From the NCBI RefSeq assembly GCF_030407815.1, contig NZ_JASDCS010000010.1, positions 62,001 through 126,000 on the forward strand: a stretch of DNA of 64,000 bases, written 5' to 3'. The first letter of the stretch is position 1; each line of letters opens with the position of its first letter. Shown piece after piece: positions 1-8,966 of the stretch. Source of the stretch: Psychrobacter sp. APC 3281. GTDB lineage: Bacteria; Pseudomonadota; Gammaproteobacteria; Pseudomonadales; Moraxellaceae. Below the pieces are notes generated by a model. The model was not told where the DNA came from. It worked only from the letters and a program-made list of their open reading frames with translations, and did no database searches. The translations under genes were made by a program, and so were the position numbers.

Positions 1-1
1 G

Positions 2-70
2 CTGTTTTTGTCTTATCTATGCTGTATCGCAGCGCTTTGGTTTACCATGTATTTTATAAGTCACCGATAA
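2..70 (+). CDS. 3' end of an upstream membrane protein gene (partial)
   Basis: An open frame enters from the left edge and stops with TAA at 68-70, ten bases before the next gene. Its 22 visible residues are strongly hydrophobic (LFLSYLCC...ALWFTMYF) and end in a short basic tail (SHR), which looks like the last transmembrane segment of a membrane protein. Too little is visible to name a family. The tight spacing to the YbjQ-like gene at 80 suggests they are cotranscribed. It could also be a chance open frame. Confidence 0.35.
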   Translation: MFLSYLCCIAALWFTMYFISHR

Positions 71-79
71 GGTCATCCT

Positions 80-511
80 ATGACTGTGCAACTCTCTAAC
101 CTTGAACACTTACCTAACTATCAAATTACTGAACGCCTAGACGTGGTGTACGGTAGTACCGTGCGTTCAAAGCACGTGGGCAAGGATCTGTTCGCTGGTT
201 TAAAAAACATCGTTGGCGGTGAGCTGACGGCTTATACCGAGCTATTAGAAGAGTCACGTCAAGAAGCAATCGATCGTATGATTGTCAAAGCAGAGGCGCT
301 CGGTGCTGATGCGGTGGTCGGTCTGCGTTTTTCGACTTCTAGTATTGCCCAAGGCGCCTCAGAGCTGTTTGTTTATGGTACGGCGGTCAAGGTCGCGCCG
401 ATATCACAGCAGCAGTATCAAAACCCGCCAAGCGATCATTCTAATCAAAATACGAATACTCAGACCCAAGTCGCACCCGATGATTTACCGCGCTTCAATC
501 CTTTTGGTTAG
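80..511 (+). CDS. YbjQ/UPF0145 family protein
   Basis: This 143-residue protein resembles the YbjQ (UPF0145) family, small oligomeric proteins sometimes called putative heavy-metal-binding; no firm biochemical role is known. Visible family features are the N-terminal strand region, the central helix with AYTELLEESRQEAIDRM, the ADAVVGLRFST segment and the final strand YGTAVKV. The last 35 residues are Gln/Asn-rich and probably disordered. The ATG at 80 follows AAGG at a suitable distance. A paralogue with a membrane anchor lies 93 bp downstream, so the two probably form an operon and may act together at the membrane. Confidence 0.8.
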   Translation: MTVQLSNLEHLPNYQITERLDVVYGSTVRSKHVGKDLFAGLKNIVGGELTAYTELLEESRQEAIDRMIVKAEALGADAVVGLRFSTSSIAQGASELFVYGTAVKVAPISQQQYQNPPSDHSNQNTNTQTQVAPDDLPRFNPFG

Positions 512-513
512 TC

Positions 514-573
514 CTATAATACTAAAAGCTACAATACTGAAAACTACAATACCAAATCCTATAATGCTAAAAG
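514..573 (+). repeat. Four imperfect 15-bp tandem repeats
   Basis: Four consecutive 15-bp units fill most of the gap between the two YbjQ-like genes: CTATAATACTAAAAG (514-528), CTACAATACTGAAAA (529-543), CTACAATACCAAATC (544-558) and CTATAATGCTAAAAG (559-573). Units one and four differ at one position. Several units contain TATAAT or TACAAT, so they could also offer -10-like sequences. Confidence 0.8.
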
Positions 574-604
574 CACCGATGCTTTTTATGATGAGAAACG
601 TGCT

Positions 605-1111
605 ATGAATGATTCACTCACGCAAGTGCTCATCAATTATGGGCCGTTTGTCTTCTTATTCGCTGCTGGCTGGTTCTTTGGGTCACGCCATGAGCGTCAG
701 CATTTGGCACAGCTAACAGTAGCAGAGCAAGCATTGGGCGATATTACTGTCTCAAGCGAACGTCTATACCGTCCCAAGTTAGCAGCGGGTAGTGAAGGCG
801 AGCTGGTACTTGGTAGTGTCGTCATCGCTCAAGACTACTTCAAAATGATCATCGCTCGCGTATTAAGTGTCTTTGGCAAAAACTTAACCACCTATGAGAC
901 TTTGCTAGATCGTGCCCGCCGCGAGGCCATTGTTCGTATGCGGACTGAGGCAAAAGCCAAAGGCTACACGCATATCTACGGGTTACGTCTTGAGGTAACC
1001 AATGTCAACCAATTAGGCAGTATGGTCGAAGCCATCGCCTACGGTACAGCTGTTATCAGTATCGACTATATTCACTCTACATCTGCTGTAAATCACAAAA
1101 CCTCCGCTTAA
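605..1111 (+). CDS. Membrane-anchored YbjQ-like protein
   Basis: This 168-residue protein starts with a hydrophobic segment (about residues 9-24, YGPFVFLFAAGWFFG) that should anchor it in the inner membrane. A YbjQ-like domain follows: TYETLLDRARREAIVRM, then an A-rich helix, GLRLEVTNV and YGTAVISI. It is a clear paralogue of the 80-511 product, sharing the helix with EA..RM and the YGTAV strand. The function is unknown. The likely arrangement is a soluble and an anchored subunit encoded side by side. Confidence 0.75.
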   Translation: MNDSLTQVLINYGPFVFLFAAGWFFGSRHERQHLAQLTVAEQALGDITVSSERLYRPKLAAGSEGELVLGSVVIAQDYFKMIIARVLSVFGKNLTTYETLLDRARREAIVRMRTEAKAKGYTHIYGLRLEVTNVNQLGSMVEAIAYGTAVISIDYIHSTSAVNHKTSA

Positions 1112-1416
1112 ATCATTTCTACTTTTTTATCAAGTGTAAAAACCTATAATTGACTGACGAGTAGTCAGAAAAATCAAAACCATACACTTTTACAACGATA
1201 TACTGAATTTTGCCGTTCCGTTATTATTTCGGTTCGTAGTAACCAGTTTTACCAAAAATTGTCGGTTTAAAAAACACGACTGTATGGAAAGTGTCATATA
1301 AAGAGCTGACAACGTCGGTGGCTTTTACCCAAGATATCAGCAGGATTGGCTGATTGAGCATGACGAGGTTGTCATAAACCTGCCCGTGTAAGGGCTCTAT
1401 CTACAAGGATGTAGTT
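1112..1416. other. Intergenic leader before the BASS transporter gene
   Basis: About 300 bp without a coding frame I can support. It probably holds the promoter and leader of the transporter gene at 1417. The only clear signal is the ribosome-binding site AAGGAT, about 7 bases before the ATG. I compared it by eye with common riboswitch cores (TPP, SAM, cobalamin) and saw no match. Confidence 0.5.
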
Positions 1417-2340
1417 ATGGAAGGTGTTGAGTTAGTCACGTTTATAAATGCAAAAGTCATTCCCATTAGTATCTTTTTGATTATGATGGGAATGGGATTG
1501 TCCTTAGTTACCAATGATTTTAAGAGAGTCGTCAAATACCCTAAAGCAGTCGCCATAGGCTTGACCAATCAGCTAATATTCTTACCGTTGGTAGGTTTTG
1601 CTTTGGCAACCACCATGTCTCTCGAGCCAGAGTATGCCGTTGGGGTTATGTTGCTGGTACTGTGTCCTGGTGGCACGACATCGAATCTATTTACCTATTT
1701 AGCCAAAGGTGACGTCGCTCTTTCGGTCACCATGACCGCTATTGCCAGTGTCATTACCGTATTTACCATCCCTATCGTCCTCAGTTTTTCGCTCGTATAC
1801 TTCATGGGTGCGGGTAGTGAGTTTCAGTTGCCAGTGGTCAAGACCATGGTCAGCCTAATTGCTCTGACTATCTTACCCGTCAGTATTGGTATGTTGATCA
1901 AACGCTACGCGCCTAACGCGGCAGATAAGGGACAAGTGATGGTGTCTCGTTTTGGCGTGATATTTTTGAGCTTCTTGGTACTTTTCTTAAGCTATGTGCA
2001 ACGAGACATTATCGTTGAAGCGTTAATCGCTACTGGCCCTGTGGCATTGATACTGAACGTATCGACGATGGCGCTTGGCTATTACACCAGTAAATGGTTC
2101 GGTCTAAATCCTGCGCAAAGACGCTCGATTACTATGGAAGTCGGCCTACAAAACAGTACGCTTTCAATGTTTATGGCACTGACGCTATTGGCTAACTATA
2201 AGATGTCGATGACGCCAGCCATTTATACGCTAATCATGTTCTTGACCGCTGGTATCATGGTCAGAGTATTTACTGCCCAGCACAATAAAGCCAAAAGAAC
2301 CGAGATAGAAAACAGCGTATTGGCAGCACGTAGAATGTAA
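1417..2340 (+). CDS. Bile acid:sodium symporter (BASS) family transporter
   Basis: A 307-residue polytopic inner-membrane protein with about ten predicted helices. It matches the BASS/SBF family (Na+-coupled import of organic anions; bacterial members include pantothenate and bile-acid transporters). Family marks include LVLCPGGTTSNLFTYLAKGDVALSV cut short as CPGGTTSN, and the crossover-like EVGLQNSTLS segment near residue 247. The length fits the family. The substrate cannot be told from sequence. The ATG at 1417 has a good ribosome-binding site, and a hairpin terminator follows at 2423. Confidence 0.85.
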   Translation: MEGVELVTFINAKVIPISIFLIMMGMGLSLVTNDFKRVVKYPKAVAIGLTNQLIFLPLVGFALATTMSLEPEYAVGVMLLVLCPGGTTSNLFTYLAKGDVALSVTMTAIASVITVFTIPIVLSFSLVYFMGAGSEFQLPVVKTMVSLIALTILPVSIGMLIKRYAPNAADKGQVMVSRFGVIFLSFLVLFLSYVQRDIIVEALIATGPVALILNVSTMALGYYTSKWFGLNPAQRRSITMEVGLQNSTLSMFMALTLLANYKMSMTPAIYTLIMFLTAGIMVRVFTAQHNKAKRTEIENSVLAARRM

Positions 2341-2422
2341 GAGATTTAGGATAATTGTAGTAATACATTGTTGCGCAGTTGAGACAGTACTTGGCAAAAA
2401 TCAACAGTGTATAGTGAAATAA

Positions 2423-2471
2423 AAAAAGCCCATAATCCGCTTCGTATAATGAAGCAGGTTATGGGCTTTTG
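2423..2471 (+). terminator. Bidirectional hairpin terminator
   Basis: Inverted repeat with arms AAAGCCCATAA and TTATGGGCTTT, extended inward by GCTTC/GAAGC, flanked by an A-run on the left and TTTT on the right. It lies between convergent genes (the BASS transporter and the FNT channel) and can serve both. Confidence 0.8.
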
Positions 2472-2485
2472 CGTTTAACGCTCGT

Positions 2486-2573
2486 TTTAGCTCAAATCAG
2501 TTTAGCTCAAATCAGTTTAGCTCAAACCAGTTTTATCTCAAGTCAGTTTAGCTCAAGTCAGTTTAGCTCAAAC
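2486..2573. repeat. Six-copy 15-bp tandem repeat
   Basis: The unit TTTAGCTCAAATCAG is repeated head to tail at 2486, 2501, 2516, 2531 (one base longer and diverged), 2547 and a partial copy from 2562. The array ends exactly where the stop codon of the minus-strand FNT gene begins (2574-2576). Each unit contains TTTAG or CTAAA, so it carries stop codons and is unlikely to be coding. Confidence 0.9.
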
Positions 2574-3716
2574 TTAGAATCTTCGTCTGTCCATTTTCGC
2601 TCTTGCCTCAGCAGCTTGCTCTTTGACTTTTTCAATTTCAAATAAGAACGTACGGTTTTTAAGCACCGCGACGAACACCACGCCGCCAACCGTATTGCCC
2701 ACTAGTACCACGACTAAAAATACCAAGTAGCGCCAAAGACTGACGGTATTGCCATATAGTAATGCTGAAAATACCTCGATATTGCCCACGATACTATGAT
2801 GCAAGCCTAAAAACCCAATACTACCAGTGATAAGCGTCACCAGTACGATACGGCTAAGTGTATCTCGTGCAGAGGTCACTAGCCATGCGGCCACGCCCAT
2901 CATCCAACCTGCCAGCACGGCGCTGCCAAAGATAACCCACCACTCAAAACCTAAGATATGCTCGGCATAGACATCGATAGCATGGTCTGTAAACAGATGC
3001 ATATGCAGTCCTAAACCAATCATTAATGCTGCAAAGATACAGCCGCCAACGATATTACCAGCGATGACGATGCCCCATAGCCGCAGAAGTTTGTGCAGCG
3101 GTTCAATTTTATTTAAGACAGGCAGGCTCAAGAGGGAAGTCTGCTCCGTAAATAATAACGATTGACCAATCACCACGATAATAAAGCCGATTGGATACAG
3201 CAGTGACGACAGCACCATGGCATAGCGACTTGGTATCACGTCATTGAGCAAGGCAAACGCTGATAAAATCATAAAAAAGCTGATGCCAATCTCTAGCCCA
3301 GCCGTAAAAGCACTGGTAAATAACGAGCCAAGTGAACGCTCAAAGGTTTCTTTTGCGTGGATAACTTGCTCGACTAAAATACTGGCGTAGCTTTTCGCTT
3401 GGCTTAAATTGTCGTCACTGGCGACCTTTTTGATGGTTTCTTTGTCTTCGTCGCTGATTTCTTCTGGCAAGTCATCATTTTCTAAGTCTTCGGTGGCTTT
3501 GATAGGTTCGTCTACGTCGCCATCTGAAGTTTCGTTTGCATGACTGTCTGTAGTGTCGTCTGCGTCATTATCTACCTCAATGTCTTTAGAAGGGCTGCCG
3601 CTTTCTTTTGGTGTATCGCCATCTTCAGGCACAGGAGTAGTGGTACTCGCATTTGTACGCTCATCGTTTGGTCGATTAGCCTGAGAATCATGGTCATGCT
3701 CGGTATCTTGGGACAC
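2574..3716 (-). CDS. YfdC-type formate/nitrite transporter family protein
   Basis: A 380-residue protein with two parts. Residues 1 to about 115 are very rich in Asp, Glu, Ser and Thr with no hydrophobic stretch. The rest is a six-helix FNT (FocA/NirC) channel fold, with the repeat signatures GNIVGG and GNTVGG and the re-entrant SLLFTEQTS segment. It looks closest to YfdC, a less characterised FNT branch, so formate or nitrite transport is only a family-level guess. The frame opens at GTG 3716 with no clear ribosome-binding site. On the same strand a short ATG frame, at about 3755, stops just upstream, so the true start is uncertain. Confidence 0.8.
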   Translation of the reverse strand: MSQDTEHDHDSQANRPNDERTNASTTTPVPEDGDTPKESGSPSKDIEVDNDADDTTDSHANETSDGDVDEPIKATEDLENDDLPEEISDEDKETIKKVASDDNLSQAKSYASILVEQVIHAKETFERSLGSLFTSAFTAGLEIGISFFMILSAFALLNDVIPSRYAMVLSSLLYPIGFIIVVIGQSLLFTEQTSLLSLPVLNKIEPLHKLLRLWGIVIAGNIVGGCIFAALMIGLGLHMHLFTDHAIDVYAEHILGFEWWVIFGSAVLAGWMMGVAAWLVTSARDTLSRIVLVTLITGSIGFLGLHHSIVGNIEVFSALLYGNTVSLWRYLVFLVVVLVGNTVGGVVFVAVLKNRTFLFEIEKVKEQAAEARAKMDRRRF

Positions 3717-3794
3717 GGTTGGCTCGCTGGTTATAGGCTAATGATTTTGCTGCATAAGTAATCTCTATTATATTTCTCATTCTTCTGATTGCTG

Positions 3795-3812
3795 TTGTTA
3801 ATTGATTAACAA
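3795..3812. promoter_or_regulatory. 18-bp palindrome between the FNT gene and valS
   Basis: Perfect inverted repeat with 8-bp arms, TTGTTAAT and ATTAACAA, separated by TG. It sits 79 bp upstream of the assumed FNT start and 165 bp upstream of valS, in the divergent promoter region. This is a typical form for a dimeric repressor or activator site; the regulator is unknown. Confidence 0.45.
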
Positions 3813-3976
3813 TTTGGGTAATAAATCGCCTTCAGGCTTTATAAATTGTCTTACCATCTAACAAAATCTGCCTATCTGCGTTAAAATCACACTATCAACT
3901 ATTTTTCCTGTTTTTATAGCGTTTTACGCTATCTCATTTTGACCACATTCATTATCAACAATAAGATCACCCTATT

Positions 3977-6946
3977 ATGAGCAATCCTAATACCGATACC
4001 AGCATTGATAGCAATGCGAAAACCAATCTGACCCAGTCGATCCAAGCGGCGCTAAGCCAATTAGAGAGCGCCTATAACCCTGCGGAAGTCGAAGCAGGTA
4101 TGTATCAAGGCTGGGAAGAAAGCGGCTATTTTCAGCCGACTTTTGACAAAGACGAATCGTTTTCTATTGCGCTACCACCGCCGAACGTCACGGGCTCGCT
4201 ACACATGGGTCACGGTTTTAACAACGCTATTATGGATGCGCTCACCCGTTATCACCGTATGGATGGCGACAATACGTTGTGGCAACCAGGTACGGATCAT
4301 GCGGGTATCGCCACTCAGATGGTCGTTGAGCGTCGTCTGGAAGCGCAAGGTATCAAGCGCCGTGATATGACGCGTGCAGATTTCATCGATAAAGTATGGG
4401 AATGGAAAGAAGAGTCAGGTGGCAATATCACCAGCCAGATTCGCCGTTTGGGCAGCTCGGTTGACTGGTCGCGTGAGCGCTTTACCATGGATGATGGACT
4501 GTCCAATGCAGTAAAAGAAGTGTTCGTACGCCTGTTTGACGATGGTTTGATTTATCGTGGTAAGCGTTTGGTCAACTGGGATCCTAAGTTCCAAACTGCA
4601 TTGTCTGATTTAGAAGTAGAAAACCACGACGAAAAAGGTAGCTTGTGGCATTTCCGCTACCATTTCACAGATAAAGACTTAACGACTCAAGATGGTAAAA
4701 AATATCTGGTCGTAGCAACTACGCGTCCTGAAACGCTCCTTGGTGATACCGCTGTTGCGGTCAATCCTAGCGATGAGCGTTATGCACATTTAGTCGGAAA
4801 AACCATTACTTTGCCAATCACGGGTCGTGTCGTGCCTATCGTCGCTGATGATTATGTTGAAAAAGACTTTGGGACAGGTTGTGTCAAAATCACCCCAGCG
4901 CATGATTTTAACGATTATGAATTGGGTCGTCGCCATAGCTTGCCGCTGATCAACATCCTCGATGAGCGCGCCAATATCTTACCAGCGATGGAAGTCTATC
5001 CTGACTTGCAAACGCGTGAGCCGGAGTTAGAGACCACGCCTAGCGAGTATGCAGGACTTGAGCGTTTTGCCGCGCGTAAATTCCTCGTAGAGCAAGCAGG
5101 CGAGCAGGGCTGGCTAGAAGATATCGAAGACTACGCACTTAAAGCTCCGCGTGCTGAGCGTGGCGGCACGATCGTTGAGCCGTGGTTGACCGATCAGTGG
5201 TATGTCGCGGTTAAAGAGCTTGCCAAGCCTGCGATTGACGCAGTAGAAGACGGCAGCATTGAGTTCGTCCCTGCACAGTACAAAAACATGTATATGGCGT
5301 GGATGACCGATCTACAAGACTGGTGTATCAGCCGTCAGCTCTGGTGGGGTCATCGTATCCCTGCATGGTATGACGATGCGACAGGTGAAATCTATGTCGC
5401 CCGTGACGAAGCGGAAGTGCGTAGCAAATACAACCTAAGCGACGATGTCAAACTGCGCCAAGATGATGATGTGCTCGATACGTGGTTCAGCTCTGGTCTA
5501 TGGACATTTAGTACACTTGACTGGGCAGACGTCAACGCCGATCCACGCGTGATGGACACCTTTCATCCAACCAGCGTGCTCGTGACAGGTTTTGACATTA
5601 TTTTCTTTTGGGTTGCTCGCATGATCATGATGACCATGCACTTCGTGAAAAACGAAGACGGCACGCCGCAAGTACCGTTTAAGACCGTCTATGTGCATGG
5701 TCTGGTACGTGATGGCAACGGTCAAAAAATGTCAAAATCAAAAGGTAACGTCTTAGATCCGATTGATCTCATCGACGGTATTGAGCTAGAAGCGTTGGTC
5801 GAAAAACGCACCAGCAATATGATGAATCCAAAAGACGCGGCCAAAATCGAAAAGCAAACGCGTAAAGAGTTCCCAGAAGGCATTCCAGCGTATGGTACGG
5901 ATGCGCTGCGCTTTACCTTTACCTCATTAGCCAGCACGGGTCGCGATATTAACTTTGATCTAAAGCGTGTCGAGGGCTATCGTAACTTCTGCAATAAAAT
6001 CTGGAACGCCAGCCGTTTTGTCCTCATGAACTGTGTCGATGGTGAGGGCAGTGCCAAGCCTATCGACCAAACGGCGAATCCTGACGTTTGGGAGTTACCA
6101 GAAAAATGGATCATGAGTCGCCTGAACTCTAGCATTACTGATATCCATCAACATTTCGCTCAGTATCGTCTTGATATGGTCAGCCAAGATATCTATGAGT
6201 TTATCTGGAATGAGTACTGTGATTGGTACGTTGAGCTTGCCAAAGCCAGCCTAAATGATGACTCGGTATCTGACGAGCGCAAAGCGCAAATCCGCTATGT
6301 ACTACTGCACGTGCTAGAGACAGCACTACGTTTCACCCATCCAATCATGCCGTATCTGACTGAGCAAATCTGGCAGACCATCGCGCCGCTACTGGGTCGC
6401 AAAAACACCGACAGCATCGTGGTCGCTGACTATCCACAGACCGATGCCAGCCAAATCAGTGAGCAGACTGAAGCGGATATGGCGTGGCTACAAGAGCTAA
6501 TCGCGAGCGTCCGTAACATCCGTGGTGAGATGAAACTGGGTAACGCGGTACGTCTGCCAGTGCTACTACAAAACGTCTCTAGCGACGAAGAAGCGCGTCT
6601 ATCACGTATCAAAAACCAGTTCAAAGCGCTTGCCAAAGTCGAGAGCTTAGAGATCGTCAAAGAAGGCGATGAAGTGCCACTATCGTCATCAAGTATGGTC
6701 GGTCAGCTACGGGTACTCGTACCGATGAAAGGTCTGATTGATCCTACGGCTGAGCTAGCACGTCTAGGCAAAGCGCATGAAAAACTACAAAAGCAAGCCG
6801 ACGGTATCGCGCGTAAGCTAGGCAATGAAGGCTTCGTCAGTAAAGCACCTGTGGAAGTGGTCGATGCTGAGAAGGCGAAATTGGCTGAGTTAGAAGGGCA
6901 GTTGACGGCGATGACTGCGCAGATGGAGCAGTTGAAAGCGTTGTAG
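3977..6946 (+). CDS. valS: Valyl-tRNA synthetase
   Basis: Class I aminoacyl-tRNA synthetase that charges tRNA-Val in the cytoplasm. The 989-residue product has the HIGH-type motif HMGH at residues 76-79 after PPPNVTGS, the CP1 editing domain with [14 protein letters not shown], the [15 protein letters not shown] block, and KMSKS at 584-588. A C-terminal coiled coil rich in Lys, Glu and Leu is typical of bacterial ValRS. The first 30 or so residues are a poorly conserved polar extension. A strong terminator follows, and the next genes run in the opposite direction. Confidence 0.97.
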   Translation: MSNPNTDTSIDSNAKTNLTQSIQAALSQLESAYNPAEVEAGMYQGWEESGYFQPTFDKDESFSIALPPPNVTGSLHMGHGFNNAIMDALTRYHRMDGDNTLWQPGTDHAGIATQMVVERRLEAQGIKRRDMTRADFIDKVWEWKEESGGNITSQIRRLGSSVDWSRERFTMDDGLSNAVKEVFVRLFDDGLIYRGKRLVNWDPKFQTALSDLEVENHDEKGSLWHFRYHFTDKDLTTQDGKKYLVVATTRPETLLGDTAVAVNPSDERYAHLVGKTITLPITGRVVPIVADDYVEKDFGTGCVKITPAHDFNDYELGRRHSLPLINILDERANILPAMEVYPDLQTREPELETTPSEYAGLERFAARKFLVEQAGEQGWLEDIEDYALKAPRAERGGTIVEPWLTDQWYVAVKELAKPAIDAVEDGSIEFVPAQYKNMYMAWMTDLQDWCISRQLWWGHRIPAWYDDATGEIYVARDEAEVRSKYNLSDDVKLRQDDDVLDTWFSSGLWTFSTLDWADVNADPRVMDTFHPTSVLVTGFDIIFFWVARMIMMTMHFVKNEDGTPQVPFKTVYVHGLVRDGNGQKMSKSKGNVLDPIDLIDGIELEALVEKRTSNMMNPKDAAKIEKQTRKEFPEGIPAYGTDALRFTFTSLASTGRDINFDLKRVEGYRNFCNKIWNASRFVLMNCVDGEGSAKPIDQTANPDVWELPEKWIMSRLNSSITDIHQHFAQYRLDMVSQDIYEFIWNEYCDWYVELAKASLNDDSVSDERKAQIRYVLLHVLETALRFTHPIMPYLTEQIWQTIAPLLGRKNTDSIVVADYPQTDASQISEQTEADMAWLQELIASVRNIRGEMKLGNAVRLPVLLQNVSSDEEARLSRIKNQFKALAKVESLEIVKEGDEVPLSSSSMVGQLRVLVPMKGLIDPTAELARLGKAHEKLQKQADGIARKLGNEGFVSKAPVEVVDAEKAKLAELEGQLTAMTAQMEQLKAL

Positions 6947-6969
6947 ATTTTAACTAGTATTGAGATTGG

Positions 6970-6996
6970 AAAGCCACCTAATTAGGTGGCTTTTTA
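6970..6996 (+). terminator. valS hairpin terminator
   Basis: Perfect inverted repeat with arms AAAGCCACCT and AGGTGGCTTT around an AATT loop, followed by a T-run. It sits 24 bp after the valS stop and ahead of the convergent HEPN gene, and can work on both strands. Confidence 0.9.
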
Positions 6997-7023
6997 TTTT
7001 CCCCATCTAATATTTTAGATATA

Positions 7024-7872
7024 TTAGTTTGGAACTAATATGCTTACTAGAGATATCGAGCGTGGACGATATATCGCAGTATACGTACCAAATTCTTCTA
7101 TTATGATGTGTATTAATGCTAGTTGTAAGAAGATAATTTTATTTTTTTGAAACGTGAGATGTTCAACTGAGTCTATATTTCGCAAGTCGTTTCCATGTGC
7201 TACTTCATGTCTACGCTTATTCAACTGATCTAAAAACTCTTCCCACAAAGTTCTTTCTTTACGCTGTTTAGATGTATTGGTTAATATATTGAAAGATTTG
7301 CTTGTATATTGATAAGGAAAATTTAAGCTACAGTTATGTAACTCATGAGTATACTCCGAGATCTTATCTTCTAGATAACTATTTCCCTCTGAAAAAACTA
7401 GTTCATAGCGAGAGGACTTCAAAATCTGAAATACTATATTTATACCCAAGTTATTGAATAACATTTCAATAACTTGAGGTTTAGGGTTATTGTTTTTACT
7501 GTATAAGAAAGGTTTGAAGTTTATATTGGAGTTAAGTACTTTAAACTCTTCTATTAGAATATTAGTCAGTGTATTTCTAGCCTTATCAGTAGATTGACTA
7601 TCTAGAAATTTCGAGCAATAGTGCCTTTGAATAGCTTCGCTGAGTTCATTAAATCTATAATTATCGTTTAAATCATCTATCGTATTCCTAATTAAATCCT
7701 TATAGAAACCTTCTAAGTTAGCAACCATAAGTACAGTAACTGATCTACAGATAGCATCATGCAGAGCAACATTTGTCTCTTTATGATCTTCAGCTGCCTT
7801 GAGTAGTGTAGTGATCTCGTCCCATCTACTCTCTAGTTCGTTTATTAATAGATTAAGGTAATTCTGACTCAT
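7024..7872 (-). CDS. HEPN-domain protein (MAE_28990/MAE_18760-like), probable RNase effector
   Basis: A 282-residue, mostly helical protein. Near its C-terminus it has R221 and H226 in RRHEVAHGND, the R-x4-H signature of HEPN ribonucleases. The N-terminal segment LMVANLEGFYKDL resembles the conserved helix of the MAE_28990/MAE_18760 HEPN family. HEPN proteins of toxin and defence systems cut RNA; that role here is inference. Its ATG overlaps the stop of the DUF262 gene by four bases (ATGA), so the two are translationally coupled. The region is clearly more AT-rich than valS and the genes beyond it, which points to transfer. Confidence 0.75.
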   Translation of the reverse strand: MSQNYLNLLINELESRWDEITTLLKAAEDHKETNVALHDAICRSVTVLMVANLEGFYKDLIRNTIDDLNDNYRFNELSEAIQRHYCSKFLDSQSTDKARNTLTNILIEEFKVLNSNINFKPFLYSKNNNPKPQVIEMLFNNLGINIVFQILKSSRYELVFSEGNSYLEDKISEYTHELHNCSLNFPYQYTSKSFNILTNTSKQRKERTLWEEFLDQLNKRRHEVAHGNDLRNIDSVEHLTFQKNKIIFLQLALIHIIIEEFGTYTAIYRPRSISLVSILVPN

Positions 7873-8939
7873 AGAAGAGTCTCAATAGACTTATCAATTC
7901 TAGTATGTACTTTCGAGGCATCATTTGTACTACCTTCTACAGTTTTAAAGTAGTCAGTGTCATGAAATAAGGTTCGGAAAGTATCTATATTCAAAATGGT
8001 TGAAGGTGGCATCTTAGATAGTGGTACAACTAAAGAATCATAAACTGCTACATTAAAATTAGACATCCATTCGAGCTGACCATCCTTACTTCTGTATTTA
8101 GTAAAGGGTAATTCAATATCTGAATTTTCAATTATTTGAAAAGTGTTTATAAAATTTTTCTTTAGTATAGATAGTTCGTCCAAACTAAGCTCGTTGAACT
8201 CTGTCATTTTTCTAGTAAGGAAGTTTTTGAAAGAACTCTTGTATTGCTTGTACCCATCCTTATAAGAGAGAGCAAAATATCTCAATACTAGCTCTTCATC
8301 TTCCATTTTATCGATTTTTTTATCAGTGAGTTTTGTTGCTGAGATGAACAAATGATTCTTAGCTAACTCTTTTATCAATTTTTTAAACGGGCCTCTACAA
8401 GTAGCATTTCTAAGTTCTTGTGGTTCTAATTTTACAGATCCAGAATTGAGACGTTCGAAGATGTCATATTTTACTTGATTGTCTATAGTTGAGTCGATGC
8501 GCAAGCAGCGAATAGTTCTCTCTTCAAGTCGTCTTATTAGGAAAGAGGGAAGTTGATTGTGCTTCAACCCATTAAGCTCTTCAAGAACCTCCAATCCTTC
8601 CAAAATAAGATCGTTCGTCAGAAATTTATGTATAGCAGTTAATCTTTGTTGACCATCTATGACTGAGTAGCGAGCTATTCCTTCGTCCACTTCATCGTCT
8701 ACATCAACGTCTTGTGAGATATAAATTAATGGAACTGGGATGTTTAGAATAAGACTTTCAATTAGTTTAGAAGAAGTACTATTCTCCCACCTATGATTCC
8801 TTTGATATTCTGGGTTTAGTTTTATGATTCCCTTGTTTATTTTTTTTACAAGCGTCTCTAAGTCATACTCGATATTCTGAGTTTTCACTGTTCGCTCTTT
8901 GGCTTTGTTTTGTATGTCTTTTAAGTTGTCTGCAAGCAT
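7869..8939 (-). CDS. DUF262 (ParB/GmrSD-like) domain protein
   Basis: A 356-residue protein with the DUF262 signature: LNPEYQRNHRW (residues 41-51), a helix leading to IPVPLIYI (67-74), and the catalytic-type motif DGQQRLTAI from residue 95. DUF262 is the ParB/Srx-like NTP-using nuclease domain found in GmrS of type IV restriction and in several phage-defence systems. Its usual C-terminal partner domain (DUF1524 HNH) is not seen; the neighbouring HEPN gene may supply the effector instead. The ATG follows AGGT at a good distance. An inverted repeat lies just upstream. Confidence 0.85.
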   Translation of the reverse strand: MLADNLKDIQNKAKERTVKTQNIEYDLETLVKKINKGIIKLNPEYQRNHRWENSTSSKLIESLILNIPVPLIYISQDVDVDDEVDEGIARYSVIDGQQRLTAIHKFLTNDLILEGLEVLEELNGLKHNQLPSFLIRRLEERTIRCLRIDSTIDNQVKYDIFERLNSGSVKLEPQELRNATCRGPFKKLIKELAKNHLFISATKLTDKKIDKMEDEELVLRYFALSYKDGYKQYKSSFKNFLTRKMTEFNELSLDELSILKKNFINTFQIIENSDIELPFTKYRSKDGQLEWMSNFNVAVYDSLVVPLSKMPPSTILNIDTFRTLFHDTDYFKTVEGSTNDASKVHTRIDKSIETLL

Positions 8940-8966
8940 GATGTTTACCTAGTATTAAATTCTGTC

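Noticed and set aside
282..608. A 108-residue plus-strand open frame overlapping the first YbjQ-like gene
   Set aside because: It lies in another frame of a well-supported gene and its residues follow the tandem repeats; no ribosome-binding site or family features.
1270..1416. Possible riboswitch in the leader of the BASS transporter gene
   Set aside because: Some GC-rich pieces are present, but no known riboswitch core could be matched by eye.
2486..2573. CRISPR-like appearance of the 15-bp array
   Set aside because: Units are directly adjacent with no spacers and are too short for CRISPR repeats; no cas gene is nearby.
7024..8939. A classical prophage or integrative element around the DUF262/HEPN pair
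   Set aside because: No integrase, transposase, tRNA or direct repeats at the edges were seen; only base composition suggests transfer.
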